NCBI RefSeq assembly: GCF_023159225.1
Contig: NC_063177.1
Coordinates: 18,810,673 to 18,874,672, forward strand
DNA: 64,000 nt
Direction of reading: 5' to 3'
Source of the DNA: Perognathus longimembris pacificus
Lineage: Eukaryota; Chordata; Mammalia; Rodentia; Heteromyidae
Part shown: piece after piece, positions 26,100 to 39,052 of the stretch
Numbering within the stretch: the first letter of the stretch is position 1
How the letters are laid out: the number at the start of each line of letters is the position of its first letter
The notes under the pieces: model-generated
Told to the model about the DNA's origin: nothing
The model's database searches: none
Seen by the model: only the letters and a program-made list of their open reading frames with translations
Made by a program: the position numbers and the translations under genes

Positions 26100-26818
26100 G
26101 GAGGCACAGTTCAAGTAAGCTCCAGCTGAGCAAATGTAAGGCCCTACAGTGTGGCAAAAACAACCAAAAATTTTTGAGAAGATAATTTTGAATCCATGTA
26201 AATACCTCATTACTTGGAAAAGATTATATTTTATTTTTAACTGCATAACTTAATACTCATTGTCTATCATTTATGCTGATATTCAAATTATATTTGAACA
26301 GTGGAAATATTCATAAAAGTTGGCTTCTGTGTCTTTTGGATGTGACTTCATTAGATTACTTCCCTGCACCCTGGTCCACTAAGATGTTTCTGGATCAGTA
26401 TGTACTTTCCAAAACTACCCTAGAATCTGGATAAACTATTTCTTCAAAGAGCCATAGCATTAGGTATTGTGTTATTGGGGTGTCACTGCTCTCAGAACAT
26501 CCTGGGGAATATAGTTAGGAAATATATGCATATGTATTTACATGCAACAGATACAAATTAAACATTTATATTTATTGAAATCAGTAGAATTTATTATGAT
26601 GTATCAAATTCTAACAGCATAGCATTTTAGCTTCCTTTCTTTCCTTATTTGTAAGGATCTCCTCTGACAATGATAAACTTTGTTCTCATTGTACTTGCTA
26701 TTATTTTTTTTTATTTAATACTTTCTTCCTTATGTAATCAAGCACTCATCTTTGCCACCATTCTCTCTGAGATTTCCTCCTTTCTCTGTTCCATTTTACC
26801 AAACAATGCACATGCTTT
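26100..26818. other. Intronic sequence with no recognised feature
   Basis: Apparently unique AT-rich DNA between exons 7 and 8. I see no conserved motif or frame. Confidence 0.5.
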
Positions 26819-27247
26819 CTTTTCTTTTCTGCCATTCCTGGGGCTTGAGCTCAGTACCTAAGCACTGTCCCTGGCTTCTTTTTGCTCAATGCTAGTACTC
26901 TACCACTTGAGCCACAGCACCACTTCTGGCTTTTTCTGTTTTATGTAGTACTCAAGAGTCGAACCCAGGGCTGGGGATATGGCCTAGTGGCAAGAGTGCC
27001 TGCCTCATATACATGAGGCCCTGGGTTCGATTCCCCAGCACCACATATACAGAAAATGGCCAGAAGTGGCGCTGTGGCTCAAGTGGCAGAGTGCTAGCCT
27101 TGAGCAAAAAGAAGCCAGGGACAGTGCTCAGGCCCTGATGAGTCCAAGCCCCAGGACTGGCCCAAAAAAAAAAAAAAAGAGTCGAACCCAGGGCTTCATG
27201 CATACTAGCTAGACAAGCACTCTACCACTAAGCTACATTCCCAGCCC
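26819..27247 (-). mobile_element. Reversed Type A SINE split by a forward Type A SINE (26970-27176)
   Basis: The reversed host breaks at AGAGTCGAACCCA. A forward dimer with a poly-A tail follows, then AGAGTCGAACCCA repeats and the host resumes with GGGCTTCATGCATAC. Confidence 0.88.
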
Positions 27248-27788
27248 GTGAATGCTTTCTTCATGTATTGTTTCTAATACCTCACTCAAACCAGGTCACT
27301 TCTTGCAGAAGCACTCTTTTAGATGTTAGGCTCTGTCACTGTGCTAGACTGGCCCTAAATATGGACTATCTCTTTAGACACTGGTTCTATTTAATGGGAA
27401 ATTCCCCCTGTGCTTTCACTTCCTGATCCTCTTTAGGTTCTAATAATTCTTGGTTAAGCCACCTTCATGCATGAATGCCTTAGTCAATCAACTAGGCCTC
27501 TGAATCTCTACACCTAATCAGACCCTTGTTTATATACCCTCACCAATTTCTGACTTCTCATAACAGGCTATCAAAAACTTTACTATACACATTTGAATTC
27601 TATAATCTACCAAGGAGTTACCATGGCTCATCACTTGACATGGATACCTAACTCATTCTGTCCTACCCAGTGGCTTTAAGACTTAGTCATTTTAGGAAGA
27701 ACAAAGTGGTACTGAAGAAATTCTGAATGGAAGAAATAATTATTGAGGTCTTTATTTGACAGATCCCACTGACATTCCAACCAAATTC
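27248..27788. other. Intronic sequence with no recognised feature
   Basis: Unique-looking DNA with no repeat signature that I recognise. Confidence 0.45.
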
Positions 27789-27999
27789 TTTTTTTTTTTT
27801 TTTTGGCCAGTCTTGGGGCTTGGACTCTGGGCCTGAGCACTGTCCCTGGCTTCTTTTTGCTCAAGGCTAGCACGCTGCCACTTGAGCCACAGCGCCACTT
27901 CTGGCCATTTTCTGTATATGTGGTGCTAGGGAATCGAACCCAGGGCCTCATGTATATGAGGCAGGCACTCTTGCCACTAGGCCATATCCCCAGCCCCCC
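27789..27999 (-). mobile_element. Type A SINE with TSD
   Basis: Complete reversed dimer. AACCAAATTCTTTTT flanks both ends; a C run precedes the second copy. Confidence 0.85.
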
Positions 28000-28139
28000 C
28001 CCCCCAACCAAATTCTTTTTCTTTTTTGTTATTGTATGTTTTGAGACTAACAACCTTCATATCTCTGAATTCAGGGCTGGAAACACAAGTATGCACCACC
28101 AGGCCTGTCTCTACCTCCAAGTCTAATTTTAGCTATTAG

Positions 28140-28420
28140 TAAATGCACACATGTGTGTGTGTGTTAATACTGGAGCTTAAACTCAGGGCCTCATGCATTC
28201 CCATATCTTTTTTACTCAAGGCAGGAGTTTTACCACTTGAGCTGCACCTCTACTTCTATTCTTTTGCTGGTTAAAGTCTCTCAAGCCAGGGCTGGTGGCT
28301 CACACCTGTAATCCTAGCTACTCAGGACACTGAGATTTGAGGACTGCAGTTCAAAGCCAGCCCAGGCAGGAAAGTCCTGAGACTCTTATCTCCAATTAAT
28401 GTATGCTTATATATTTTTTT
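28140..28420. mobile_element. Reversed SINE fragment meeting a forward Type B left half
   Basis: A reversed partial copy (28160-28275) is followed by a forward B1-like half (28288-28402: GGTGGCTCACACCTGTAATC) that stops at the CTCCAATTAA junction. Confidence 0.65.
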
Positions 28421-29192
28421 TTTAAATCATAAAAAGCAAGGCAAATGGCTTCAAATTTTACTATTTTCCTTTTATCTCACAGTCAGAAAAGTGATTTCGT
28501 ATCTGTCTGCAAACTGGTGCTAAAAATTTTCAGAAACTGTTTACTTACCTACCTGGCTCACTTAACAGAGGAAATGTAAGTTATAATAGTCTCCTGCTTT
28601 AGCACAGTTCTACTTACAAGCAACAGAATAAAATGTGTGTATAAAATAAAATCGCTATAGCAAGTTGAATCCAATCTCTTTCCTTAACTGCAAGACCCTG
28701 CTCTGGTAGTTTCTATACCTACTGCTACAGTCCCCCTTGGATAAAGTCTGCTCTACCATTTTATAAAGCAAGCAAACATACACACACAAAAACAAATAAC
28801 AACTGTTAGAATATGCTTTGTAGCCTGACATCAAATTTCCATATTGAACTCAAAAGTTATAACAACCCTAGCTAGTAGTAACTGATGAATATTTTAGAGA
28901 CCTTCTACAGATAGCAAATCCAGTAATTAAAGCATGTTCGAGGTGTTTAACAAATAATACCACAGGGAAAAAATTTAATGTAATTTAACATCAATAATGT
29001 AATATACATAAAAATATTTGTTTTATATGTGCATATATGTATATATGTAAAACTACATAGCCAAAATGAAAACTTTAGATTTATTGCTCTCCTTAGGAAA
29101 TGACATATAAGATTAAAATCTATAATCTGGTATGGTAACTGTAGTAAAATAATGATCAAACTTAATACCTAGTAATGAAGAACAATGCTTAC
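28421..29192. other. Intronic sequence with no recognised feature
   Basis: AT-rich and SINE-free up to coding exon 7. Confidence 0.45.
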
Positions 29193-29284
29193 CTAGTTCA
29201 ATACATGTTATTCCAAGAGACCATACATCAACTTTGCCATCATACTGTCCTTCATCCATGGCTAAAATTACTTCTGGAGCCATC
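29193..29284 (-). CDS. TAOK1: TAOK1 coding exon 7: APE motif and alpha-F (aa 189-218)
   Basis: The exon encodes [20 protein letters not shown] then [10 protein letters not shown] and one base of A219. The APE motif (190-192) closes the activation segment, and DVWSLG is the conserved start of helix alpha-F. The acceptor is atcttag and the donor gtaagc. The extra EGQYDGK loop is typical of Ste20/TAO kinases. Confidence 0.95.
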
Positions 29285-29891
29285 CTAAGATACATAAGTT
29301 CATTTAAATTATTGCTAATGAAAAAGTATATTACCTTTGAGAATGAAACAATTGTCTATATGGAGAACATTGAATTGAATGCTAATCAATATGTGAAAAG
29401 AATTTTTATGAGAAATAACTACATAAAAATTTAAAAGGTAAATATTCAGCAATGCATATAATATCTGAGATTTGTTCTCTCCACCTGTCATTATCATGTA
29501 ACAGAATCCCCAAACGGCAATTCTAGAGCAGGGTTGTCTGAGGATTTCACTACAGAAATCTAAAGTTTGCGTGAAAGATTGAATTTTACTAGCTAGCAAC
29601 AAATATTGTCAGTTGTTTTCCTCGAAGTAACAATCTCAATTTACTTTAAACTACATAGAAATTAACAAGTATGTCAATAAATTACTTCGATTGTCAACAA
29701 CTGGGTGTTTTGCAAATTTGCATTAACACATGAATTAAGTTTACGATATTGCCAAATTAATCAGTTAAAATAGTTTTGTGGGGTTTTTTTAATTGAAGGA
29801 CATTTCAGAGCCTTTAAATATCTAATACCATCAATTTCTAAAGGGGAAAATCAGTAAATGTTCTTCTCTCATAGAACTTATTTTCAGGTTT

Positions 29892-30300
29892 TTCAGGTCA
29901 CTCACATTCCTAACTTTGTCAGTCCTTGGATGTTGGACTGTGTACAATTGGACCAAAAGCGTGGTGGCCCTGCTAGGATTAAACTTTTTGATTTTTTAAA
30001 TGAAATTAAATCATAAAACTAAGCACTAAACGGAAGAACAGAACACAGGTCCATGAAACAACTACAGATATCGATGTCCAGGAAATAATCCTGCAGGATA
30101 AAGAACTTAAAGCTAGAAACATAAAATATTTGAACAAATAACATTCAATATTTTATTCTACCAGACAGCTTACCCTCTGTATATACTACTTGTATGTTAA
30201 ACCTAAGGTGAAATCTAAGAAAAGGAAAGCTGTTGCAGAAAGAAAAAGAGGAAAAGGATGTGGCTGTGGCAAAAAAGGGGTTCTAGACCATAACAGCTCT
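29892..30300 (+). pseudogene. Possible relic of an unidentified coding sequence
   Basis: Three short coding-like readings lie close together on the plus strand in shifted frames: HIPNFVSPWMLDCVQLDQKR (from about 29904), DIDVQEIILQDKELKARNIK (from about 30070) and KSKKRKAVAERKRGKGCGCG (from about 30210). Stops and frame breaks separate them. I cannot name a parent gene; the first reading loosely recalls the end of a BRCT domain (W..DC). It could be chance. Confidence 0.28.
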
Positions 30301-30316
30301 CAAGATAATTGTTTCA

Positions 30317-30508
30317 TTGCCAGATGCTGATGGTTCACACCTGTAATCCTAGCTACTCAGGAGGCTGAGATCCGAGGATCATGGCTTGAAGCTAGCTCTA
30401 ATTTCCTACTCGAATCAGAAGTGGAGCTATGGCTCCAAAGGTAGAGTGCTAGTACTGAGCGAAAGGAGCTCATGGACAGCTCAGGCCCAGAGTTCAAGCC
30501 CCAGAACT
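30317..30508 (+). mobile_element. Type B SINE
   Basis: ACACCTGTAATCCTAGCTAC then an ID-like half, shortened in the middle, ending where the G-rich tract begins. Confidence 0.72.
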
Positions 30509-30541
30509 GGGGGGGGGGGGGTGGGGGGGGGTGGGGGAGGA
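30509..30541 (+). repeat. G-rich tract
   Basis: Three long G runs separated by single T residues, replacing the usual A tail of the preceding SINE. It could form a G-quadruplex on this strand, which is C-rich in the TAOK1 transcript. Confidence 0.8.
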
Positions 30542-30589
30542 GAGAAGCTAATTTTCAAAGTGCTAAGTGTTTGGGGTTTTGTTTTTTTG

Positions 30590-30800
30590 TTTTTTGTTGT
30601 TTTTTTTTTGCCTGTCCTAGGGCTTGGATTCGGGGCCTGAGCACTGTCCCTGGCATCTTTTTGCTCAAGGCTAGCTAGCACTCTGCCACTTGAGCCACAG
30701 TGCCACTTCTGGCTGTTTTCTATACATGTGGTGCTGAGGAATCAAACCCAGGGCTTCATGTATACAAAGCAAGCACTGTACCACTAGGCCATATTCCCTG
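30590..30800 (-). mobile_element. Type A SINE
   Basis: Reversed dimer starting with a T-rich tract and ending CACTAGGCCATATTCCCTG. Confidence 0.8.
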
Positions 30801-31173
30801 TTTTTGATAACAGAAACGCCAGGAAAAAACTCATTTTTATAGCAAGAAGATAGATTTTATATACATATATATGTATGCATCATACAGAAAAAGACAGACA
30901 GACACAGACACAAAAGTTCTGTACAAAAAACATTTGGTCATTTATAGTGGTGGTCCTCAGGTTTTTGATTCATTTAATTCCTAGAATAAATGCTTTTTAT
31001 CTTCTTGTACATTTTAGGGTTAATATCTATATAGTTGCAAAATAAATATAACATACAATTATATATTGTATGAATGCTTTAATGATACTCAAAATTGGAA
31101 GCTTCAGAACTGGTTCATTCAATTTATTGAAAAAAGTGTCAAAAAAAATTAAAAAAATAAAAAATAAACAAAG

Positions 31174-31385
31174 GGCTGGGGATATGGCCTAGTGGCAAGA
31201 GTGCTTGCCTCGTATACATGAGGCCCTGGGTTCGATTCCCCAGCACCACATATACAGAAAATGGCCAAAAGTGGCGCTGTGGTTCAAGTGGCAGAGTGCT
31301 AGCCTTGAGCAAGAAGAAGCCAGGGACAGTGCGCTCAGGCCCTGAGTCCAAGCCCCAGGACTGGCCAAAAAATAAAAAAAAAATT
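31174..31385 (+). mobile_element. Type A SINE
   Basis: Complete dimer embedded in an A-rich stretch. AAAGTGTCA occurs on both sides. Confidence 0.8.
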
Positions 31386-31416
31386 TAAAAATTAAAAAAT
31401 AAAAAAAGTGTCATGA

Positions 31417-31515
31417 GGGTGTAAGATATCACAAGAAATGTATTTATTGCCTTATTATGTAACTGTGCCCCCTTTGCACAACACCTTGTCAATAAATTTA
31501 ATTAAAAACAAAACA
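31417..31515 (+). mobile_element. L1-like 3' terminal segment
   Basis: GTAAGATATCACAAGAAATG through CACCTTGTCAATAAAT and an A-rich tail; nearly the same as the copy at 43043-43141. Confidence 0.65.
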
Positions 31516-32702
<1,187 letters not shown>

Positions 32703-33064
32703 TTACTTATTTTCCCTTCACTAAACAATGTTTAATAAAAAGCAAGTAAGAATTTGCAAGGGAAGGAATAAAAATAATCAAGTGCTACAGTAATTTCACA
32801 ATTGTGGAAATAAAAAATGCCCAATCATATAAATACACAGTAAAAATGTTCTCAAAGAGAAGACAACCATAAAAAAGACAAAAATCTGGTGCTTGGGGGA
32901 GGGTAGATGAGGAGGGATTTTCAGAAGAGTTGAGCTCAATGGGATGCAAATACAGACAATTCAAAAGGCACTCCCTTGAACAACTGATATTAACAAAAAA
33001 AAAAGAAATCAGATACATACAAAATATAGTCTACATTTGAGTTTCTATCAATACAAGCAATAGT

Positions 33065-33268
33065 TTTGTTTTTTTGCCAGTCCTGGGCCTTGGCCTCAGA
33101 GCCTGAGCACTGTCCCTGGCTTCTTTTTGCTCAAGGCAAGCACTCTGCCACTTGAGCCATAGCGCCACTTCTGGATGTGTTCTATTATATGTGGTGCTGA
33201 GGAATCGAACCCAGGGCTTCATGTATACGATGCAAGCACTCTTGCCACTAGGCCATATTCCCAGCCAA
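33065..33268 (-). mobile_element. Type A SINE with TSD
   Basis: Complete reversed dimer between two copies of AAGCAATAGTTTT. Confidence 0.86.
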
Positions 33269-33439
33269 GCAATAGTTTTAACTGACTAAAAAGTCCTGTA
33301 CAACACGAAAGGTTTCTAAGTATATTATTTAACAATTTTTTTAAAATGCTGATCAAGATGCACTGTACCTTAAACTAACAAGTTTTGTTCAAGTATGTAA
33401 TGATAATAAAGATTTTTTTTTTTTTTAAAGAAAGAGAAA

Positions 33440-33755
33440 GGGCCAGGTGCCGGTGACTTGCACCTATAATCCTAGCTATTTTGGGAGGCTGAGATTAGGA
33501 GAATGGTCATTTAAGGCCATACTGGCAGGAGGCTGCAAGACCCCTTCTAGATATAATACCATGTGCCCATCATCCCAGCTATGGTAGGATGTACAAAATA
33601 GGAAGATTACGGTCCAAGCATACACCTCAGCAGGAAGTGAGATTCTATTTCAAAAATAACCAATGCAACAAAGGGCTTGATGCATGCTTCAGTGGTAAAT
33701 TACCTGCCTAGAAAGCATGAGGCCTCAGTTCAAACCCCAAATACTACCCAAAGAA
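33440..33755 (+). mobile_element. Old B1-like repeat and ID unit
   Basis: CACCTATAATCCTAGCTATT begins a B1-like stretch. A forward ID unit follows at 33675-33750. Confidence 0.6.
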
Positions 33756-34157
33756 AAAGAAAAAATAAAAAGAACCCTCTTCTCCAACTTGAAAGTGAGT
33801 ATTCACATAATTTTAAACATACAGGATAGTTCTCCTAGATATTAAATAAAAACTGCAATATGTGAATAATCAATATCAATGATCTTCAATTTTCCCCCAA
33901 ACTTTTTTCAAAGCATACTGTCTATGCAAACTAAGAACATTTTGGATATTTATATGAGATTGTATGTCCAATGGGGCTCTATAACACACTTAATTTTAAA
34001 AAAATTAAAAAAGAAAAATAACATTTCCAAGTACTTGATTTTGTTTTCTACTACATGTATTTCTCTTGGACTTTACTATCCTCATCTAAAAGTAAGCCAT
34101 TAACTCAAAATGATTCTATTATGTTGTTTAATATATGTACTTTCTCTAATAGAATTT

Positions 34158-34390
34158 TTTTTTCTTGTCAGTCATGGGACTTGACTTGAGGATCTGGACA
34201 CTGTCTCTGAGTTATTTTGCACAAGGCTAGCTCTCTTAGAGCCACAGCGACACTTCCAGTTTTCTGGTGGTTAACTAGACATAAGAGTCTCACATACTTT
34301 CATACCTGGGCTGGCTTTGAACTGTGATCCTCAGATCTCAGCTTCCTGGGTAGCTAAGATTACAGGTGTGAGCCACCAGTCACATAGAAT
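34158..34390 (-). mobile_element. Type B SINE
   Basis: Reversed composite with TCTGGTGGTTAACTAGAC and CAGGTGTGAGCCACCAG. Confidence 0.75.
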
Positions 34391-34953
34391 TTTTTTTTAA
34401 AGTTAGTTTCTTTCTGAAACACCTGAACAACTACTAATCACTAAAAATTCATTACAGATGGTTTAATTTCAAAGTTATTGTTTATTATCAACAATTAGCT
34501 TGCTCAGCATACAGTCTTTGCTCATGTTATGAAATGAATGGAACAAATCTTGTGTTATCAGTCACCAAAAGACAAAAGATTTGTTCGTTTCAGATCTAAA
34601 TCATTTGACTTGGCCATCTTCAGTAAATATAGCTACAAACTGAAGCATCTGGGATAATGAAAAACAAAACTTACATGATCCCTAATAGACTTTCCAGTCT
34701 GCAGATAAATTTCTACTAAAAATCCATGAATTATATATACTTTAGAAGGCCAAGTAACACATATAGGCAAAGATAAAAATTATCCTAAATAAGACCAAGT
34801 ATATGCCTATGTTCTTCTTAAATATATGAACAATCAAAACAATATAAGTTTATACTGGCTATTTGGGTAAAAACAAAAATTTCAGGGTCATTAAGTTGTA
34901 GGGCTAGAATGTAAAGTTATTTATCCAATATATGAGGACTTTCAAACCACTTA

Positions 34954-35052
<99 letters not shown>

Positions 35053-35317
35053 TTAAAATAAAAAATTTATTTGAAAATTATTATGGAGAATGCTTTGTTT
35101 AAAAAACAAATATACATATCTGATATATGGGTATACTCTAAAAACTGACATTTATCAAGAAGAAATTTATTTGTGATGATAAAACAAAAGTACTACTATC
35201 TACTACATATTTGAGTCAGTTGTTAAAGTATAATACCCAACCAATTGCTCTCTTAGCTAACAATATTAAACAACTATTTGTGACTATAAAACAAAAGTAC
35301 AAAAGAAAGAGTTCTCT

Positions 35318-35520
35318 CTTGGGGCTGGGAATATGGTTTGGTGGTAGAATGCTTGCATGAAGCCCTGGGTTCAATTCCTCAGCACCACATAAACAGAAAA
35401 AGCCGGAAGTGGCACTGTGGCTCAAGTGATAAGAGCATTAGCTTTGAGCAAAAAGAAGCCAGGGACAGTGCTCAGGCCCTGAGTCCAAGCCTCAGGACTG
35501 GCCAAAAAAAAAAAAAAACC
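35318..35520 (+). mobile_element. Type A SINE with TSD
   Basis: Forward dimer with a shortened left half. GTTCTCYCTT borders it on both sides. Confidence 0.8.
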
Positions 35521-35761
35521 CAAACCAAACGAAAAAGAAGTTCTCCCTTTATTCTTACTTCAGGTTTGTAGGAACAGATCAAACTAAATAACAAGATATC
35601 CAGAAAAATACTTACAGTAACAATGAGAAAACTTGACTACACTGTAAGGATAGCACATACTATGCTAAGAATCTAGAAATGACTAAGGATTTCATACTTT
35701 CTGTTAAGCTTTACAATTATTGAATATGAATGTTGTTTAATCTCTAACTCAACTATTCTGT

Positions 35762-36002
35762 TTTTTGTTTTGTTTTTTGCTGGTCCTAGGCCTTGAACTT
35801 GGCCTGAACACTGTCCCTAAGCTCTTTTTGCTCAAGGCTAGCACTCTACCACTTGAGGCACAGCACTACTTCTGGCTTTTTCTGTGGTTAATTGGATATA
35901 AGAGTCTCTCAGACTTGCCCGGGCTGGCTTTGAACCACAATCCTCAGATCTCAGCCTCCTAAGTAGCTGGTATTACAGGCATGAGTTACCGATGCCTGGC
36001 TT
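35762..36002 (-). mobile_element. Type B SINE
   Basis: Reversed composite from GCTGGTCCTAGGCCTTGAAC to GGCATGAGTTACCGATGCC. Confidence 0.75.
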
Positions 36003-36061
36003 TTCTGGATGCGTGGTTTTTCTGTTATTTTTTTTAAATAATGATGGGGAAAAAATTGCTT

Positions 36062-36170
36062 TAGGAAATGGCGCTGTGGCTCAAGTGGTGGAGCACTAGC
36101 CTTGAGCTGAAGAGCTAAGGGACAGCACCCAGGATCAGAGTTCAAAACTCATGACTGACAAAAAGTAATA
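36062..36170 (+). mobile_element. Solitary ID-like right half
   Basis: GGCGCTGTGGCTCAAGTGG to AGAGTTCAAAACTCATGAC without a left half. Its tail runs into a trinucleotide repeat. Confidence 0.7.
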
Positions 36171-36198
36171 ATGATGATGATGATGATGATGATGATGA
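36171..36198. repeat. (ATG)n microsatellite beside a splice donor
   Basis: Nine ATG units, 12 bp from the boundary of the 46-nt coding exon 4; in the transcript it reads (CAT)n just after the donor. Confidence 0.9.
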
Positions 36199-36210
36199 AA
36201 GGAAACCTAC

Positions 36211-36256
36211 CTTCTAATAAATCTGAAGCAGACCCGAGACAGTATTCCATTACAAG
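36211..36256 (-). CDS. TAOK1: TAOK1 coding exon 4: 46-nt hinge exon (aa 103-117)
   Basis: This very short exon encodes LVMEYCLGSASDLLE plus the first base of the next codon. VMEYC is the kinase hinge; M105 is the likely gatekeeper. The acceptor is catctag and the donor gtaggt. Twelve bases into the downstream intron an ATG/GAT trinucleotide repeat begins (36171-36198), and a truncated SINE half lies just beyond. Skipping 46 nt would shift the frame, so inclusion is essential. Confidence 0.94.
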
Positions 36257-36396
36257 CTAGATGAGAAAAAATTATAGAAGTATTAAGTATGTTATTACAA
36301 TTTATTCTATATGCGACAAAATGAATTCACCTAGAGGTCAAATAGACAGTAAGAAATAAAATAAATTCAAGTCATGATTTATCTTAAAAGTAGTTA

Positions 36397-36597
36397 TGGG
36401 GCTGGGAATATGGCCTACTGGCAAGAGTGCTTGCCACGTATGCCCTAGGTTTGATTCCCCAGTACCACATATATAGAAAATGGCCAGAAATGGTGCTGTG
36501 GCTCAAGTGGTAGAAGGCTAGAGTTGAGCAAAAAGAAGTCAGGGACAGTGTTCAGGCCCTGAGTTCAAGGCTCAGGACTGGCAAAAAAAAAAAAAGT
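36397..36597 (+). mobile_element. Type A SINE
   Basis: Forward dimer with a small deletion in the left half and a poly-A tail. Confidence 0.8.
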
Positions 36598-36659
36598 AAA
36601 GTTATATATTTAGCAATCTGCTAAATGCTTAAAATCAAGTCAATAGTACTTTTCTTTTA

Positions 36660-36832
36660 ATAATGCCAATATGTAATCACTCCTATAAACTGTGTATTTC
36701 ATATATAATTACTAATTTAATTATGATATATAGAATATATACTAATTTTAATTTAAAATACATAATATATAATTTTAATCTATATAATTATATATAATAC
36801 TATATATGTTTATTTATTTATTTATTTATTTG
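36660..36832. repeat. AT-rich block with (TTTA)n
   Basis: Dense TATA/ATAT text followed by about five TTTA units at 36809-36832. Confidence 0.7.
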
Positions 36833-37019
36833 CTGTGTGAGGGTCTGAACATCAGGATTGCTAGGCAGGTTGTCTACCACTTGAGTGGACTTCCAATCCT
36901 ATACGCTATTTCTATCACACTATAGTAACAAACTGATAACAGTTGTTAGGCAGTAGGAAGCTATGTTCTCTACAATGGTGTATATAAATCTTGGATGAAA
37001 CTTTAAATGGTTTTGTCTT

Positions 37020-37260
37020 TTTCAGAAGAGACTCACTATATTGACCAGGCTAGTCTCTAACTCTTAGGCTCAAGTAATTCTCCTGTTACAGCAGGAGTAA
37101 CTGGGAATGCATGTACACCAGGACCTAGGCTCTAATTGTTGCTTTTCTTTTCCTTTTTCTTAAGACAGGGTCTTGCTATGTTGGGTAGACTAATCCAAAT
37201 CTCATGGGTTAACTGGTCCTCCTCTTTGGGAATGCTGGCATGACCACCACACACAGTTCT
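37020..37260 (-). mobile_element. Two old B1-like monomers
   Basis: CACTATATTGACCAGGCTAG and AAGACAGGGTCTTGCTATG are reversed B1 starts. Confidence 0.6.
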
Positions 37261-37284
37261 AAATGTTTCTCTTAAAATACACAC

Positions 37285-37510
37285 AGAGCACTGGCTTGGC
37301 ACTGGTAGTTCATGTTTATAATTCTAGCTACTCAGGAGACTGAGATCTGAGAATCACAGTTCAAAGCCAGCCCAGGCAAGGGAAGTCCATAAGACTCTTA
37401 TTGCCAATTAACTACACACACAAAGCTGGAAATGGAGCTGTGGCTCATGTGGTAGAGTACCAGCTTTGAATGATAAAAAAATAGTACCCAGGCTCTCCTG
37501 GCACCAAAAC
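37285..37510 (+). mobile_element. Type B SINE
   Basis: TGGCACTGGTAGTTCATG, CTAGCTACTCAGGAGACTG and a partial ID-like half. Confidence 0.72.
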
Positions 37511-37814
37511 CAATCAGGTACCAATTCTGTACCAGGTATTTTACATATATATTAGCCATTTTAATCTTTACAAAGAAAGTCCTACTTGTTATTCTTATCT
37601 TACAGATGGAGAAACTTGAGAGAGTTAAGCTACCTAAACATCAGTGCTTTTTCTTTAACCACAGATTCAATTTTAGTAGTTACTAACCCCGAAGTCAAAA
37701 TAAACACATTGAACATTACAAACCTAAGCCTAAGCTGAGCATATCAAAATGATAATTTCTTGTCTTATTTTCCATCTAATGGAAATTTGATCTGTCTTCA
37801 AAAATATATAGTTA

Positions 37815-38008
37815 TGAGTTGGAAATGTGGCTTAATAGTAAAGTGCTTGACTGGCATGCATGAAGACCTAGGTTCAATTCCTCAGTCCCACATAAACAGA
37901 AAAGTCCGGAAGTAGTACTGTGGCTCAAGTGGTAGAGTGGTAGCCTTAAGCAAAAAAAGCTCAAAGACAGTGCTCAGGCCCTGAGTTCAAGCCCAGGACT
38001 GGCAAAAA
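37815..38008 (+). mobile_element. Older Type A SINE
   Basis: Forward dimer with many substitutions; a younger copy sits just downstream. Confidence 0.78.
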
Positions 38009-38020
38009 TAAAATTTTATT

Positions 38021-38240
38021 GGGCTGGGGATATAGCCTAGTGGCAAGAGTGCCTGCCTCGGATACACGAGGCCCTAGGTTCGATTCCCCAGCACCACATA
38101 TACAGAAAACGGCCAGAAGCGGCGCTGTGGCTCAAGTGGCAGAGTGCTAGCCTTGAGCGGGAAGAAGCCAGGGACAGTGCTCAGGCTCTGAGTCCAAGGC
38201 CCAGGACTGGCCCAAAAAAAAATAAATAAATAAATAAAAT
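38021..38240 (+). mobile_element. Type A SINE, young subfamily, with TSD
   Basis: Carries the young-subfamily marks (GGATACACGAGGCCCTAGG). Flanked by AAAATTTTAT at about 38010-38019 and 38241-38250. Inserted at the tail of the older copy. Confidence 0.9.
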
Positions 38241-38536
38241 AAAATTTTATATATAATTAGTTTATATACCATCATAGAATTAGTACTGTTATCACCTGAA
38301 TAGGAACAGCAGTATAAAAACCATTGCTTCCTATCATAAAATGACTCAATTCTCTGCCTTTTGTATTGTTTACTAAAGCAACTACCATTAGTTCAAATTC
38401 AATAGGATACGCACAAATTTCAAAAAAGCATCATCATTATAATATACTTAATCAGAAAGATATGACAATTTTCATTCTGAAGTAATAAGATTGTTTTCAC
38501 ACTGTTCATATGGTACCACTGGGGGAGTTTACAACG

Positions 38537-38690
38537 TACAATTTTTTTTATTGTAAAAGCCATGTACAGAGGGGTTACAATTACATAAGTCAGACAGTGA
38601 GTACATTTCTTTTTTAACTGTGTCACCCCTTCCCTCATTTTCTCCCTGTTTTTTCCCTCCCACCCTCCTCCCCCAAAGTTACACATATAA
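38537..38690 (-). mobile_element. L1-like 3' terminal segment
   Basis: CATGTACAGAGGGGTTACAA, ACATTTCTTTTTTAACTG and a C/T-rich stretch match the copies near 54.9 and 61.1 kb. Confidence 0.6.
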
Positions 38691-38860
38691 AAACTTTGAA
38701 GAGTATTTATACAAGTTGAAAAAGTTCTATTCTCTTGTCTGCAAGTGCTAGGAAATACTGCTCTTCCTCGTCCAGAATAAACTAATATTTGAGGTGCCTT
38801 TACACAACCAGTTTGAGCATTTTGAATTAAATCACTTTAAACCAAAACCAGCTAATATTA

Positions 38861-39013
<153 letters not shown>

Positions 39014-39052
39014 TTATTAACAGCTGGTTCTCCTTAAAAGTTATAGATGAGA

